Source of the DNA: Burkholderia ubonensis subsp. mesacidophila
GTDB taxonomy: Bacteria > Pseudomonadota > Gammaproteobacteria > Burkholderiales > Burkholderiaceae
NCBI RefSeq assembly: GCF_002097715.1
Contig: NZ_CP020738.1
Coordinates: 3,038,001 to 3,102,000 of the forward strand
Length of the DNA stretch: 64,000 nt
Direction of reading: 5' to 3'
Shown in pieces: positions 45,428 through 53,755 of the stretch. How positions within the stretch are numbered: position 1 is the stretch's first letter; each line of letters begins with the position of its first letter. The notes beneath the pieces were generated by a model. The model saw only the letters and a program-made list of their open reading frames with translations. It was not told the DNA's origin and made no database searches. The position numbers and the translations under genes are program-made.

Positions 45428-45442
45428 TGACAGTAACTGTCA
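45428..45442. promoter_or_regulatory. Palindrome in the metQ-like / porin divergent region
   Basis: TGACAGT-A-ACTGTCA, a perfect 7-bp inverted repeat, lies about 105 bp before the porin start in the 307-bp gap. Its half-site recurs at 9460-9477. The binding protein is unknown. Confidence 0.5.
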
Positions 45443-45547
45443 CATTCATTACGCCGCCTCTCGGTAAAGTTGTGGCCGGTCCGTGAAAGCGCCTGAAGAG
45501 CGCCGGAACCGCAACTGGACACGCCATTTACTCGCTCGGAGATTCCT

Positions 45548-46705
45548 TTGAACAAGAAACTGTTGACCGCTGCCGTCCTGGCAGCCACGGCCAGCGCGGC
45601 CCATGCACAAAGCAGCGTCACGCTGTACGGCCTGATCGACGCTGGTATCAGCTATGTGAACCACAGCAGCCCCAAGGCCTCGGGCGTCGGCAGCAAGCTG
45701 TTCAAGTTTGACGACGGCATTGCGCAAGGCAGCCGCTGGGGCCTGCGCGGCACGGAAGACCTGGGCGGCGGCCTGAAGGCGATCTTCGTGCTCGAGAACG
45801 GCTTCAACGTCGGCACGGGCGCGGCGGGTCAAGGCGGCGCGATGTTCGGCCGTCAGGCCTACGTCGGCCTGAGCACGGCCCAGTACGGCACAGTGACGTT
45901 CGGCCGTCAGTACTCGTTCTCGACCGACATCCTCGGCGCGAACTATTCGACCGGCGGCAACACAGTCGCGGGCAACTACGCTTACCACGCCAACGACGTC
46001 GACCAGCTCACGTCGAGCCGCATCAACAACGCGGTCAAGTTCCAGAGCGCGAACTACGCCGGCTTCACGTTCGGCGCGTTGTACGGCTTCTCGAATTCGA
46101 CGGACTTCGCCGGCGCACCGGGCTCGGGCGCCTCGAACTCGGGCGGTTCGTCGCGTGCATACAGCTTCGGCCTGAACTACGCGAACGGCCCGTTCTCGGT
46201 CGGCGCCGCGTACACGGACATCCGCTACCCGAGCCAGTCGACGCCGGCGATCTCGTCGACGTTCGCGAACGTCGTCACGGGCAACGTCCGCGACCTGCGC
46301 ACCTACGGTGTCGGCGGCCGCTACATCTGGGGCCCGGCAACGGCATGGGCGCTCTGGACGCGCACGCAGTTCTCCACGGTCTCCGGTTCGGGCGGCACGT
46401 TCTACAACGCGTACGAAGCCGGCCTCAAGTACGCGATCACGCCGGCCCTGTCGGCCGCTGCGGGCTACACGTACACGAACGCGACGCAAAACGGCGGTTC
46501 GGCCCACTGGAACCAGGGCAACCTCGCGCTCGACTACGCGCTCAGCAAGCGTACCGACGTGTACGGCCTCGTGATCTACCAGAAGGCGTCGGGCGACAAC
46601 GTCCAGGCGCAGATCGGTTCGAACGCGTCGAGCTACTTCGGCACGTCGGGCACCAACTCGTCGAACCAGGTCGCCGCTCGCGTCGGCATCCGTCACAAGT
46701 TCTAA
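45548..46705 (+). CDS. Gram-negative porin (Burkholderia type), TTG start
   Basis: A 385-residue trimeric porin. The signal peptide ends ASAAHA before QSSVTLYGLIDAGISYVNHS. SRWGLRGTEDLGGGLKAIF and MFGRQAYVGLSTAQYG are conserved strands, and it ends HKF with the terminal Phe. The start is TTG at 45548: GGAG lies six bases upstream and the signal peptide begins there (MNKKLLTAAVLAA). Its codon use is strongly biased, as in highly expressed genes, and a strong terminator follows. Confidence 0.93.
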   Translation: MNKKLLTAAVLAATASAAHAQSSVTLYGLIDAGISYVNHSSPKASGVGSKLFKFDDGIAQGSRWGLRGTEDLGGGLKAIFVLENGFNVGTGAAGQGGAMFGRQAYVGLSTAQYGTVTFGRQYSFSTDILGANYSTGGNTVAGNYAYHANDVDQLTSSRINNAVKFQSANYAGFTFGALYGFSNSTDFAGAPGSGASNSGGSSRAYSFGLNYANGPFSVGAAYTDIRYPSQSTPAISSTFANVVTGNVRDLRTYGVGGRYIWGPATAWALWTRTQFSTVSGSGGTFYNAYEAGLKYAITPALSAAAGYTYTNATQNGGSAHWNQGNLALDYALSKRTDVYGLVIYQKASGDNVQAQIGSNASSYFGTSGTNSSNQVAARVGIRHKF

Positions 46706-46736
46706 AGCGTTCGCTTAACACGCGGATCACGACGGC

Positions 46737-46771
46737 AAAAGCGCCCCGCCTCCAAGGCGGGGCGCTTTTTT
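46737..46771 (+). terminator. Strong Rho-independent terminator of the porin gene
   Basis: A 14-bp perfect stem (46737-46750 with 46756-46769), a 5-nt loop and a T run, 31 bp after the porin stop. Confidence 0.95.
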
Positions 46772-46830
46772 ATGGGCTTTTAAGTTTCGCTTAATTCTGG
46801 GCTGCGACGATGCACTCACCCCCCCTGTTG

Positions 46831-46859
46831 GCCGCCTGAGCATCGGCGGCTTTTTTTTT
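46831..46859 (+). terminator. Second, free-standing terminator-like hairpin with nine T residues
   Basis: GCCGCC (46831-46836) and GGCGGC (46845-46850) are followed by nine T residues (46851-46859). No gene ends just upstream because the porin terminator is already at 46737-46771. It could end a small RNA, or attenuate the gene starting at 46910. Confidence 0.7.
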
Positions 46860-46909
46860 GAGACTCCGGCGGCGCAGTCGCCGGCCACCACGAGACAGGA
46901 TCGGAGGCC

Positions 46910-47173
46910 ATGATGATCGAAGATACCGTTTTCAGCCATCTGCATGCGATTCTGACGCGCGAGCACTCGCTGCCCGTCCAGAGTTGCCGCGTGTCGGTCG
47001 AGATGCAGCGCCCGTGGGGGCGCCCGTACCGGCTCGTCGAATGGACGATGCATCTCGACGCGCCCGCGCGGCGCCAGGTCGTGCCGGCCGAATCGACCGA
47101 CACGGAAATCGCCGAAGTGGTCGCGTCGCACGTGCCGGGTCGGCTCTACGGCGACGGCCGGCTGCAGTTCTGA
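46910..47173 (+). CDS. Small hypothetical protein
   Basis: An 87-residue soluble protein starting MMIEDTVFSHLHAILTREHS, with a beta-like middle (SCRVSVEMQRPWGRPYRLVE) and a short Gly-rich end. It has normal Burkholderia codon use. No family is recognised. A T-rich terminator hairpin lies 50 bp upstream and may control it. Confidence 0.6.
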   Translation: MMIEDTVFSHLHAILTREHSLPVQSCRVSVEMQRPWGRPYRLVEWTMHLDAPARRQVVPAESTDTEIAEVVASHVPGRLYGDGRLQF

Positions 47174-47262
47174 CGTCCTGCCGCTCCGCATGCGGCACTC
47201 GGCCCCGTTTGACGCGGCATTGAAGTCTGTTACGCTGCGCGTTTTCGTCAACGCCACACACG

Positions 47263-47649
47263 ATGGAACACGCTTTCAACGAACGAGGCGTGACGGTCAC
47301 GCGCAACGGCCTGTCGGCCGCCGGGCAAGTCTTTCCCTTGCGTGACATTCGTCGCGTCGATGTCGTCAAGATCCCGAAAAACAAACTCGTGCCGTCGCTC
47401 ATCTCGCTGATCGGCGCGGTGTCGGCCGTCGCGGGCGGCCTTTACGGGTCGAACGCCGCGCTCGTCGTCGGCGTGATGCTGACCGTCGTCGGCTACCTTG
47501 CATGGACGACGCAGGACGTCACGTACCGGCTCATCGTCGAGATGCCCGACGGCAAGCGCGAGGCGCTGTCGAGCGTCGACGTCGGGTTCGTCGAGCAGGT
47601 CGCGCAGGTCGTGCGCGATGCGCAGGCGGCGGCCACCGCTGTCGACTGA
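47263..47649 (+). CDS. DUF6232 family membrane protein
   Basis: A 128-residue protein of DUF6232. A beta-rich N terminus (GVTVTRNGLSAAGQVFPLRD) is followed by two hydrophobic segments (LISLIGAVSAVAGGLYG and AALVVGVMLTVVGYLAW) and a C-terminal YRLIVEMPDGKREALSS strand pair. The function is unknown; the domain resembles small bacterial PH-like modules. It borders an AT-rich islet. Confidence 0.75.
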   Translation: MEHAFNERGVTVTRNGLSAAGQVFPLRDIRRVDVVKIPKNKLVPSLISLIGAVSAVAGGLYGSNAALVVGVMLTVVGYLAWTTQDVTYRLIVEMPDGKREALSSVDVGFVEQVAQVVRDAQAAATAVD

Positions 47650-47694
47650 CCGGTTCAGGCTGCTTTTCCCCTCTCTCCGCCAGAATATGGCACA

Positions 47695-47726
47695 AAACCC
47701 CATAAATCATTGATTTAACGGGGTTT
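47695..47726. repeat. AT-rich palindrome at the left edge of the islet
   Basis: AAACCCC and GGGGTTT enclose TAAATCA-T-TGATTTA, a nearly perfect 32-bp palindrome about 46 bp after the DUF6232 stop. A related core, TAAATC-GC-TGATTT, occurs at 48808-48821. The pair brackets the AT-rich STM2901/DUF1493 islet and may be a recombination site. Confidence 0.6.
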
Positions 47727-47877
47727 CTGTTTTATAGCACTCGAATCGACCATCAAACGCTCACGCAGCCTCGTGAGCGGACCAATCACCGGCTTCTCGC
47801 CAATGTTTCCAGGCTTTGTTGCTCATTCGTTCCGTTCAGTCAGGGAAGCATAGAGCCATTTCATGTGCATGGACCAA

Positions 47878-48216
47878 TCACATTTCCCACCGCCCAGTTT
47901 TAATTGCAACTTCCATCATCCCAACTGTGAGAGGGCGTTCCAGTACTTTATCTCTTGCGCTTGCACTGAATGGCGACTTCAATGTTTCAAAAATAAATCG
48001 ACCAAATTTCAAATTTCTTGACGGATAGTAATAATTTATATCAAAATCACTGATATCAACGCCAAAAGTTACCGAAAATTTCCTCATCAGCCTCAACATG
48101 GCTCTATCGGAAATTTCCAGATCAATGCAGAGATCCGTCTCCGGGGTGATTTCAAGCTCTCCCCACAACGGTGAATCCGCCTCATCCCTCACCATTTCTA
48201 TTAGACGAGCATCCAT
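47878..48216 (-). CDS. DUF1493 family protein
   Basis: A 112-residue acidic protein with TPETDLCIDLEISDRAMLRL and KFSVTFGVDISDFDINYYYP, matching DUF1493, a small family with an acyl-carrier-like fold found in enterobacterial islands and elsewhere. Its start overlaps the upstream STM2901-type gene by one base (TAATG), so translation is coupled. The DNA is markedly AT-rich compared with the chromosome. The function of the pair is unknown. Confidence 0.75.
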   Translation of the reverse strand: MDARLIEMVRDEADSPLWGELEITPETDLCIDLEISDRAMLRLMRKFSVTFGVDISDFDINYYYPSRNLKFGRFIFETLKSPFSASARDKVLERPLTVGMMEVAIKTGRWEM

Positions 48217-48629
48217 TAAAGGCGATCCTCCGGCTTAACCAAACCATTGTACTTGACTCCAGACCGATGCATTATGATTGATATGTCGACCGTGGTAATA
48301 ACCCATCCGACCACCGGGATCGCCCGCCCAACAAATACGCCAAGTTCTCTCGTAAACTTAACCCTAAGAAGCATGAGGCTCTTGAACGACGTTACCGTTG
48401 GAAGAATCTTGTGCTTGATCTCATAAGGAAGTAATTTTCGGGAAACTCTGGAAGCTACCGATGTTCCCTTGACTGCCCCACCGAATTTCCCTCTTGTCGG
48501 CAGAAACCTTTGACCCAATAAAATCATTGCAACCCCGACAACATCATCAATACCCAACTCATCACAAGCAACGTCAATAACAATCAAGCAAAAAAAGCTC
48601 TGACGGTGTAAGATTGGCGTGAATTCCAT
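48216..48629 (-). CDS. STM2901 family protein
   Basis: A 137-residue protein with a weakly hydrophobic N terminus, then GIDDVVGVAMILLGQRFLPT, GGAVKGTSVASRVSRKLLPY and VFVGRAIPVVGWVITTVDIS, ending LVKPEDRL. These match the STM2901 family, which is usually encoded next to DUF1493, as here. The RAIPVVGWVI segment could be membrane-associated, as in some bacterial toxins, but that is a guess. The start MEFTP at 48629 lacks a clear ribosome site. Confidence 0.7.
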   Translation of the reverse strand: MEFTPILHRQSFFCLIVIDVACDELGIDDVVGVAMILLGQRFLPTRGKFGGAVKGTSVASRVSRKLLPYEIKHKILPTVTSFKSLMLLRVKFTRELGVFVGRAIPVVGWVITTVDISIIMHRSGVKYNGLVKPEDRL

Positions 48630-48978
48630 AATTATATGTATTTACCATAAATATTTTCTCTCCCCCCTCATTTCCTCAATGGAACGAGGCCGCATCGTAT
48701 GACATGCCTGAAATCGTGGCCATCCTATTGTGAACGAATGTGAAATACTGCAGGAAACACACCTGTGGTAGCGCGATTGGCAGCAAGAAACACACTCACA
48801 ACTCTATTAAATCGCTGATTTTTATAGGAAATCTGGTGACATCAATTCCGTCGCCTTCTCTCCGTTACGTGTGACGGGCGCGGGCCTCCGCACGCTCCCG
48901 CGAATACGACGCTCGCGCGCCAACCGCCTAGTATGGAAAGACCGGCGCCCGGCGCCGCATCGACCAAAGGGGGTCGGC
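48630..48978. other. 349-bp gap: AT-rich islet edge and promoter region
   Basis: The left part is AT-rich and should hold the promoter of the STM2901/DUF1493 pair. TAAATC-GC-TGATTT at 48808-48821 resembles the palindrome core at 47703-47716 and may mark the islet's right edge. From about 48865 the sequence returns to normal GC. No gene was found. Confidence 0.5.
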
Positions 48979-49206
48979 ATGAACGCTCAATCGCTGTCCG
49001 GCATGCTCCGCGCGCAGGAATTACTGCTCGTCTCGATGATCCGTGCGCTTCCCCCCGACGCCCGCCACGCGCTCGGCGAAATCTTCGCCGAGCAGATCGC
49101 GTTCGCCGAAGAGCGCCACCTCGAAAGCCGCAGCGAGCACGACACGCACGATGCGTTCATCGCCCATGCGCGCAATCTGCTGATCCGCCTCGAATCGCTG
49201 TCGTAA
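48979..49206 (+). CDS. Small helical hypothetical protein
   Basis: A 75-residue protein, MNAQSLSGMLRAQELLLVSM..., predicted almost fully helical with an acidic, His-rich end (SRSEHDTHDAFIAHARNLLI). AGGGGG lies about six bases before ATG 48979, which decides the start. No family is recognised. Its codon use is typical of the genome. Confidence 0.65.
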   Translation: MNAQSLSGMLRAQELLLVSMIRALPPDARHALGEIFAEQIAFAEERHLESRSEHDTHDAFIAHARNLLIRLESLS

Positions 49207-49281
49207 CGCGGCGTACGCGCATGCGGCATCCGCGCGTCATTGCCGCCTCGCGGCACCCGACGCGCTCATCCGCCTTGAATT

Positions 49282-49300
49282 GATAATAATTCTCATTTAC
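49282..49300. promoter_or_regulatory. Fur box of the haem uptake operon
   Basis: GATAATAATTCTCATTTAC matches the 19-bp Fur consensus (GATAATGATAATCATTATC) at most positions and lies about 130 bp before the receptor start. It implies iron-repressed transcription of the operon. Confidence 0.85.
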
Positions 49301-49428
49301 AATTCGGCACGTTTTACCCTTTTTCCTTTCATCCAGCCGTTCGCCGCCTCGCGCGCGCGAACGGGCCAGCCAGGTGAACGCGTCACCCAGCCAGCCTTCG
49401 GGCTTGTTTCATCACTGGGAGACCACCT

Positions 49429-51699
49429 GTGCATTGCTACACCCTGGCGCGGCGGCCGATTTGCGCTGCGCTGTTCGGCGCGTTCGGCCTGTCCGTCGCC
49501 CCGGCTTTCGCCGATTCGTTGCCGCAAGGCGCCACCCCGCCCACCCTGCTCGCCGCGTCGACGCGCGGCGCGGCGGCGCTGCTCGACCCCGTCACCGTCA
49601 CGGCCACCCGCACCGCGACGGCGGCGAGCCGCACGGCCGCGTCCGTATCGGTGATCACCGACGAGGATCTCGAGGAACAGCAGGCGGCGAACATCAAGGA
49701 CGCGCTGCGCTACGAGCCGGGTGTCACCGTGCGGCGCACCGCGTACCGGCCCGGCAGCGCCGCGCTCGGCGGCGGCCGCGACGGCGACTCGAGCATCAAC
49801 ATCCGCGGCCTCGAAGGCAATCGCGTGCTGCTGATGGAAGACGGCATCCGCCTGCCGAGCGCGTTCTCGTTCGGCCCGCTCGAGGCGGGCCGCGGCGACT
49901 ACGCGGACCTCGACACGCTGAAGCGCATCGAGATCCTGCGCGGGCCGGCGTCGGCGCTGTACGGCAGCGACGGCCTCACCGGCGCGGTGAACTTCATCAC
50001 GAAGGACCCGCAAGACCTGCTGTCGATCTATCGCAAGCCTTACTACTTCTCGTTCCGGCCGAGCTACGACTCGACCGACCGCAGCATCGGCGCGACGGTG
50101 TCGGCCGCGGCCGGCAACGATCGCGTGCAGGGGATGATCATCGCCGACGGCCGGCGTGGCCACGAGATCGACACGCGCGGCAGCAACAACACGGCAAGCA
50201 CGCTGCGCACCACGTCGAATCCTCAGGACGTCTACTCGGAATCGCTGCTCGGCAAGCTGGTCCTGAAGCCGACCTCGCGCGACACGATCAAGCTCACCGC
50301 GGAAACCGTGCAGCGGCGCATCAGCACGAACGTGCTGTCGGCGATCAATCCGCCGACGACGCTCGGCCTCACGACGAGCGACCGGCTCGAGCGCAACCGC
50401 TTCAGCATCGACTACGACTTCCACGACGATGCCTACCGCTGGTTCCAGAACGCGCACGCGCAGTTCTACTACCAGGAAGCGACGCAGGACCAGTTCGCAT
50501 TCGAGACGCGCGGCGGCTCGCTGCGCTCCCGCTCGCGCGACAACCATTACGAGGAGCGCACGTTCGGCGGCTCGGCGTTCGCGGAAAGCGGCTTCTCGAC
50601 CGGCCCGTTCGCGCACAAGCTGTTGTACGGCGTCGACGGCAGCCTGTCGCGCGTGAAGAACACCCGCAACGGCACGGTGCCGGGTGTCGGCGAGGCATTC
50701 CCGAACAAGGCGTTTCCAGACACCGACTACACGCTGCTCGGCGCGTTCGTGCAGGACCAGATCGGCTACGGGCGGCTGCTCGTCACGCCGGGGCTGCGCT
50801 TCGACGCGTACCGGCTGAACCCGGGCGCGAACGATCCGCTGTTCACCGGCAAGGCCGTGTCGACGAGCGCGCGCGAACTGTCGCCGCGCGTCGCGGTGCT
50901 GTACGAGATCACGCCGGCGCTGATTCCGTACGTGCAGTACGCGCACGGGTTCCGCACGCCGACGCCGGACCAGGTCAACAGCAGCTTCTCGAATCCGGTA
51001 TTCGGCTATACGTCGATCGGCAATCCCGACCTCAAGCCCGAGACGAGCGACACCTTCGAGGCGGGCCTGCGCGGCAAGACGGGCACCGGCTACGGCGTCG
51101 TGCGCTACAGCGCCGCCGCGTTCACGGGCCGCTATCGCAACTTCATCTCTCGCACCACGATCGCCGGCAGCGGCCGGCCGAACGATCCGTTCGTGTTCCA
51201 GTACGTGAACTTCTCCGACGCGCGCATTCACGGCCTCGAAGGCCGCGCGGAATGGATCATGCCCAACGGCATCACGCTGAAGACCGCGCTGGCCTTCACG
51301 AAGGGTTCGACGCGGAACAACGGCGCGGCCAGCCAGCCGCTCGACTCGATCAACCCGTTCTCCGCGGTGTTCGGCGTGCGCTACGAGCCGGGCGAACGCT
51401 GGTTCGTGCAGACCGACCTGCTGTTCCAGGCCGCGAAGCGCGACAAGGACATCCCGGCCGGCGCGTGCTCGCAGGCCAACAAGCCGTGCTTCGCGCCGCC
51501 GTCGTCGTTCGTCGTCGACGTGCGCGGCGGCTATCGCTTCAACAAGCACGTGAGCGCAACGATCGGCATCCGCAACCTGTTCGACCGCAAGTACTGGAAC
51601 TGGTCGGACGTGCGCGGCATCGCGGCCGATTCGCAGGTGCTCGACGCATATACCGCGCCGGGGCGCACCGTCGCCGTCAGCATGAAGGTGGATTTCTGA
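49429..51699 (+). CDS. hmuR: TonB-dependent haem/haemoglobin receptor
   Basis: A 756-residue outer-membrane receptor that imports haem. A signal peptide ends in APAFA; the TonB box lies in DPVTVTATRT; the plug domain (to about residue 200) has RGPASALYGSDGLTGAVNF; a 22-strand barrel follows with YAHGFRTPTPDQVNSSFSNP, close to the FRAP/NPNL-type loop region of haem receptors, and it ends in Phe. GTG at 49429 is the start, with GGGAG upstream. A Fur box precedes it. It is the first gene of an hmuRSTUV-type operon (huvA/bhuR in some Burkholderia names). Confidence 0.93.
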   Translation: MHCYTLARRPICAALFGAFGLSVAPAFADSLPQGATPPTLLAASTRGAAALLDPVTVTATRTATAASRTAASVSVITDEDLEEQQAANIKDALRYEPGVTVRRTAYRPGSAALGGGRDGDSSINIRGLEGNRVLLMEDGIRLPSAFSFGPLEAGRGDYADLDTLKRIEILRGPASALYGSDGLTGAVNFITKDPQDLLSIYRKPYYFSFRPSYDSTDRSIGATVSAAAGNDRVQGMIIADGRRGHEIDTRGSNNTASTLRTTSNPQDVYSESLLGKLVLKPTSRDTIKLTAETVQRRISTNVLSAINPPTTLGLTTSDRLERNRFSIDYDFHDDAYRWFQNAHAQFYYQEATQDQFAFETRGGSLRSRSRDNHYEERTFGGSAFAESGFSTGPFAHKLLYGVDGSLSRVKNTRNGTVPGVGEAFPNKAFPDTDYTLLGAFVQDQIGYGRLLVTPGLRFDAYRLNPGANDPLFTGKAVSTSARELSPRVAVLYEITPALIPYVQYAHGFRTPTPDQVNSSFSNPVFGYTSIGNPDLKPETSDTFEAGLRGKTGTGYGVVRYSAAAFTGRYRNFISRTTIAGSGRPNDPFVFQYVNFSDARIHGLEGRAEWIMPNGITLKTALAFTKGSTRNNGAASQPLDSINPFSAVFGVRYEPGERWFVQTDLLFQAAKRDKDIPAGACSQANKPCFAPPSSFVVDVRGGYRFNKHVSATIGIRNLFDRKYWNWSDVRGIAADSQVLDAYTAPGRTVAVSMKVDF

Positions 51700-51746
51700 T
51701 GCCCGCCGCCCGTTTTCCCTCCCCCCGTCACCCGAAGGAGTCCGAC

Positions 51747-52835
51747 ATGATGCAATCCGCCGTTTCCGGTCAACCGGCCGCTCAAGTGCGCACGGCCGCC
51801 GCGCTGCGCGACGCGTTCGTCAAGCTCAAGGCCGAGCGCCAGCTGCGCAACCGCGACGCCGCACAGGCGCTCGGCGTCAGCGAAGGCGAGGCGCTCGCCG
51901 CGTTCGTCGGCGAGCACGTCGTGCGGCTCGACGCGCGCTTCCCGGCGATGTTCGAGGAAATGCCGCGGCTCGGCCGCGTGATGGCGCTCACGCGCAACGA
52001 GACCGCCGTCCACGAGAAAGACGGCGAGTACGCGCAGATGAGTCACGACGGCCCGGTCGGCCTCGCGCTCGGCGACATCGACCTGCGCATCTTCTACCGT
52101 CACTGGGCCTCCGCGTTCGCGGTCAGCGACGCCACCGCGCACGGCACGCTGAAGAGCCTGCAGTTCTTCGACGCGCACGGCGACGCGATCCACAAGGTCT
52201 ATCTGCGCACGCACAGCGATCACGCGGCGTACGACGCATTCGTCGCGCGCTGGCGCGCGCCGTCGCAGGAACCGGGCCTCGCGGTCACGCCGGCCGCGCC
52301 GAAGGCGCCCGAGCGCGCGGATAGCGAGATCGACGTCGCCGGCTTCCGCGCGGCGTGGGACGCGATGACCGACACGCATCAGTTCTTCGGCATCACGCAG
52401 CGCTTCGGCGTGAGCCGCATGCAGGCGCTGCGGCTCGCCGCTCCGCAGTACGCCTACCCGGTCGGCACGCGTGCACTGCGTCACGCACTCGAACGCGCGG
52501 CCGGCAGCGGGCAGCCGATCATGGTGTTCGTCGGCAACGCGGGGATGATCCAGATCCATACCGGGCCTATCGCGAACGTGCGCGACGTCGGCGCGTGGAT
52601 CAACGTGCTCGATCCCGGCTTCAACCTGCACGTGCGCGAGGACATGATCGCCGCCGCGTGGGTCGTGAAGAAGCCGACGAGCGACGGCATCGTCACGTCG
52701 CTCGAGCTGTTCGACCGACAGGGCGAGCACGTCGCGCTGCTGTTCGGCGAACGCAAGCCGGGCCGGCCGGAACGCGACGACTGGCGGGCGCTGGTCGCGG
52801 GCCTGCCGCCGGCGGAGCACGGAGACGCACGGTGA
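51747..52835 (+). CDS. hmuS: HmuS, haem-degrading/haem-trafficking protein
   Basis: A 362-residue HemS/ChuS-family cytoplasmic protein with two homologous halves (about residues 15-175 and 200-355). Typical features are LFYRHWASAF-like IFYRHWASAFAV in the first half, LKSLQFFDAHGDAIHKVYLR, and VGNAGMIQIHTGPI in the second. It accepts haem from the ABC importer and binds or breaks it down. The start follows AAGGAG. Its stop overlaps the hmuT start (GTGA). Confidence 0.92.
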   Translation: MMQSAVSGQPAAQVRTAAALRDAFVKLKAERQLRNRDAAQALGVSEGEALAAFVGEHVVRLDARFPAMFEEMPRLGRVMALTRNETAVHEKDGEYAQMSHDGPVGLALGDIDLRIFYRHWASAFAVSDATAHGTLKSLQFFDAHGDAIHKVYLRTHSDHAAYDAFVARWRAPSQEPGLAVTPAAPKAPERADSEIDVAGFRAAWDAMTDTHQFFGITQRFGVSRMQALRLAAPQYAYPVGTRALRHALERAAGSGQPIMVFVGNAGMIQIHTGPIANVRDVGAWINVLDPGFNLHVREDMIAAAWVVKKPTSDGIVTSLELFDRQGEHVALLFGERKPGRPERDDWRALVAGLPPAEHGDAR

Positions 52836-53740
52836 GCGGCGGGCCGTTCAACCGGCAGCGCCGCATCCTGCTCGCGAGCGCGGCGGTCGGTGCGCTCGCG
52901 GGCGCGTTGCCGGGCCGGGGGCACGCGCAGACGCCGGCGAAGCGCGTCGTCGTGATCGGCGGCGCGCTCGCGGAAACGGCATTCGCGCTCGGCGCCGCCG
53001 ACGCGCGCGGCTATGCGCTCGTCGGCGCCGACACGACCTGCACCTATCCCGACGCCGCGCGCCGCCTGCCGAAGGTCGGCTACCAGCGCGCGCTGTCGGC
53101 CGAGGGCCTGTTGTCGCTGCGGCCCGACCTCGTGCTCGCGTCGGCCGAGGCCGGGCCGCCGATCGCGCTCGCGCAGGTGAAGCGCGCGGGCGTCGCGGTG
53201 ACGACGTTCCACGAAGGCCACGACGTCGATTCCGCCCGCGCGAAGATCACCGGCGTCGCGCAGGCGCTCGACGTGCGCGACGCGGGCGCGGTGCTGCTGC
53301 AGCGCTTCGACCGCGACTGGCAGGTCGCGCGCGCGACCGTCGCGGCGCAGCCGCCCGGCGGCGCGCAGGCGCCGCGCGTGCTGTTCGTGCTCAACCACAC
53401 CGGCAACCAGGCGCTCGCCGCGGGCCAGCGCACCGCCGCCGACGCGATGATCCGCTACGCGGGCGCGCGCAACGCGATGCAGGGCTTCGATCACTACAAG
53501 CCGCTGACGACCGAGGCGCTCGCCGCCGCCGCGCCCGACGTCGTGCTGATCTCCGACGAAGGGCTCGCCGCGGTCGGCGGCCTGGCGGCGCTGCTGGCCG
53601 CGCCGGGCTTCGCCGCGACGCCGGCCGGCCGCGCGCGGCGCGTCGTGTCGCTCGACGCGCTGCTGCTGCTCGGCTTCGGCCCGCGCCTGCCGCTCGCCCT
53701 CACCACGCTGCACCGGCAACTGTCGGATGCGCTCGCCTGA
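52832..53740 (+). CDS. hmuT: HmuT, periplasmic haem-binding protein
   Basis: A 302-residue cluster-A-type solute-binding protein. The N terminus has RQRRILLAS and a hydrophobic stretch ending RGHAQ, which fits a Tat-like or Sec signal. Family motifs are VVVIGGALAETAFALGA, VGYQRALSAEGLLSLRPDLV and GFDHYKPLTTEALAAAAPDV. It carries haem from the receptor to HmuUV. GTG 52832 overlaps the hmuS TGA, and GGAG lies seven bases upstream. Confidence 0.92.
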   Translation: MSGGPFNRQRRILLASAAVGALAGALPGRGHAQTPAKRVVVIGGALAETAFALGAADARGYALVGADTTCTYPDAARRLPKVGYQRALSAEGLLSLRPDLVLASAEAGPPIALAQVKRAGVAVTTFHEGHDVDSARAKITGVAQALDVRDAGAVLLQRFDRDWQVARATVAAQPPGGAQAPRVLFVLNHTGNQALAAGQRTAADAMIRYAGARNAMQGFDHYKPLTTEALAAAAPDVVLISDEGLAAVGGLAALLAAPGFAATPAGRARRVVSLDALLLLGFGPRLPLALTTLHRQLSDALA

Positions 53741-53755
53741 TTCCGGATCGTCCCG

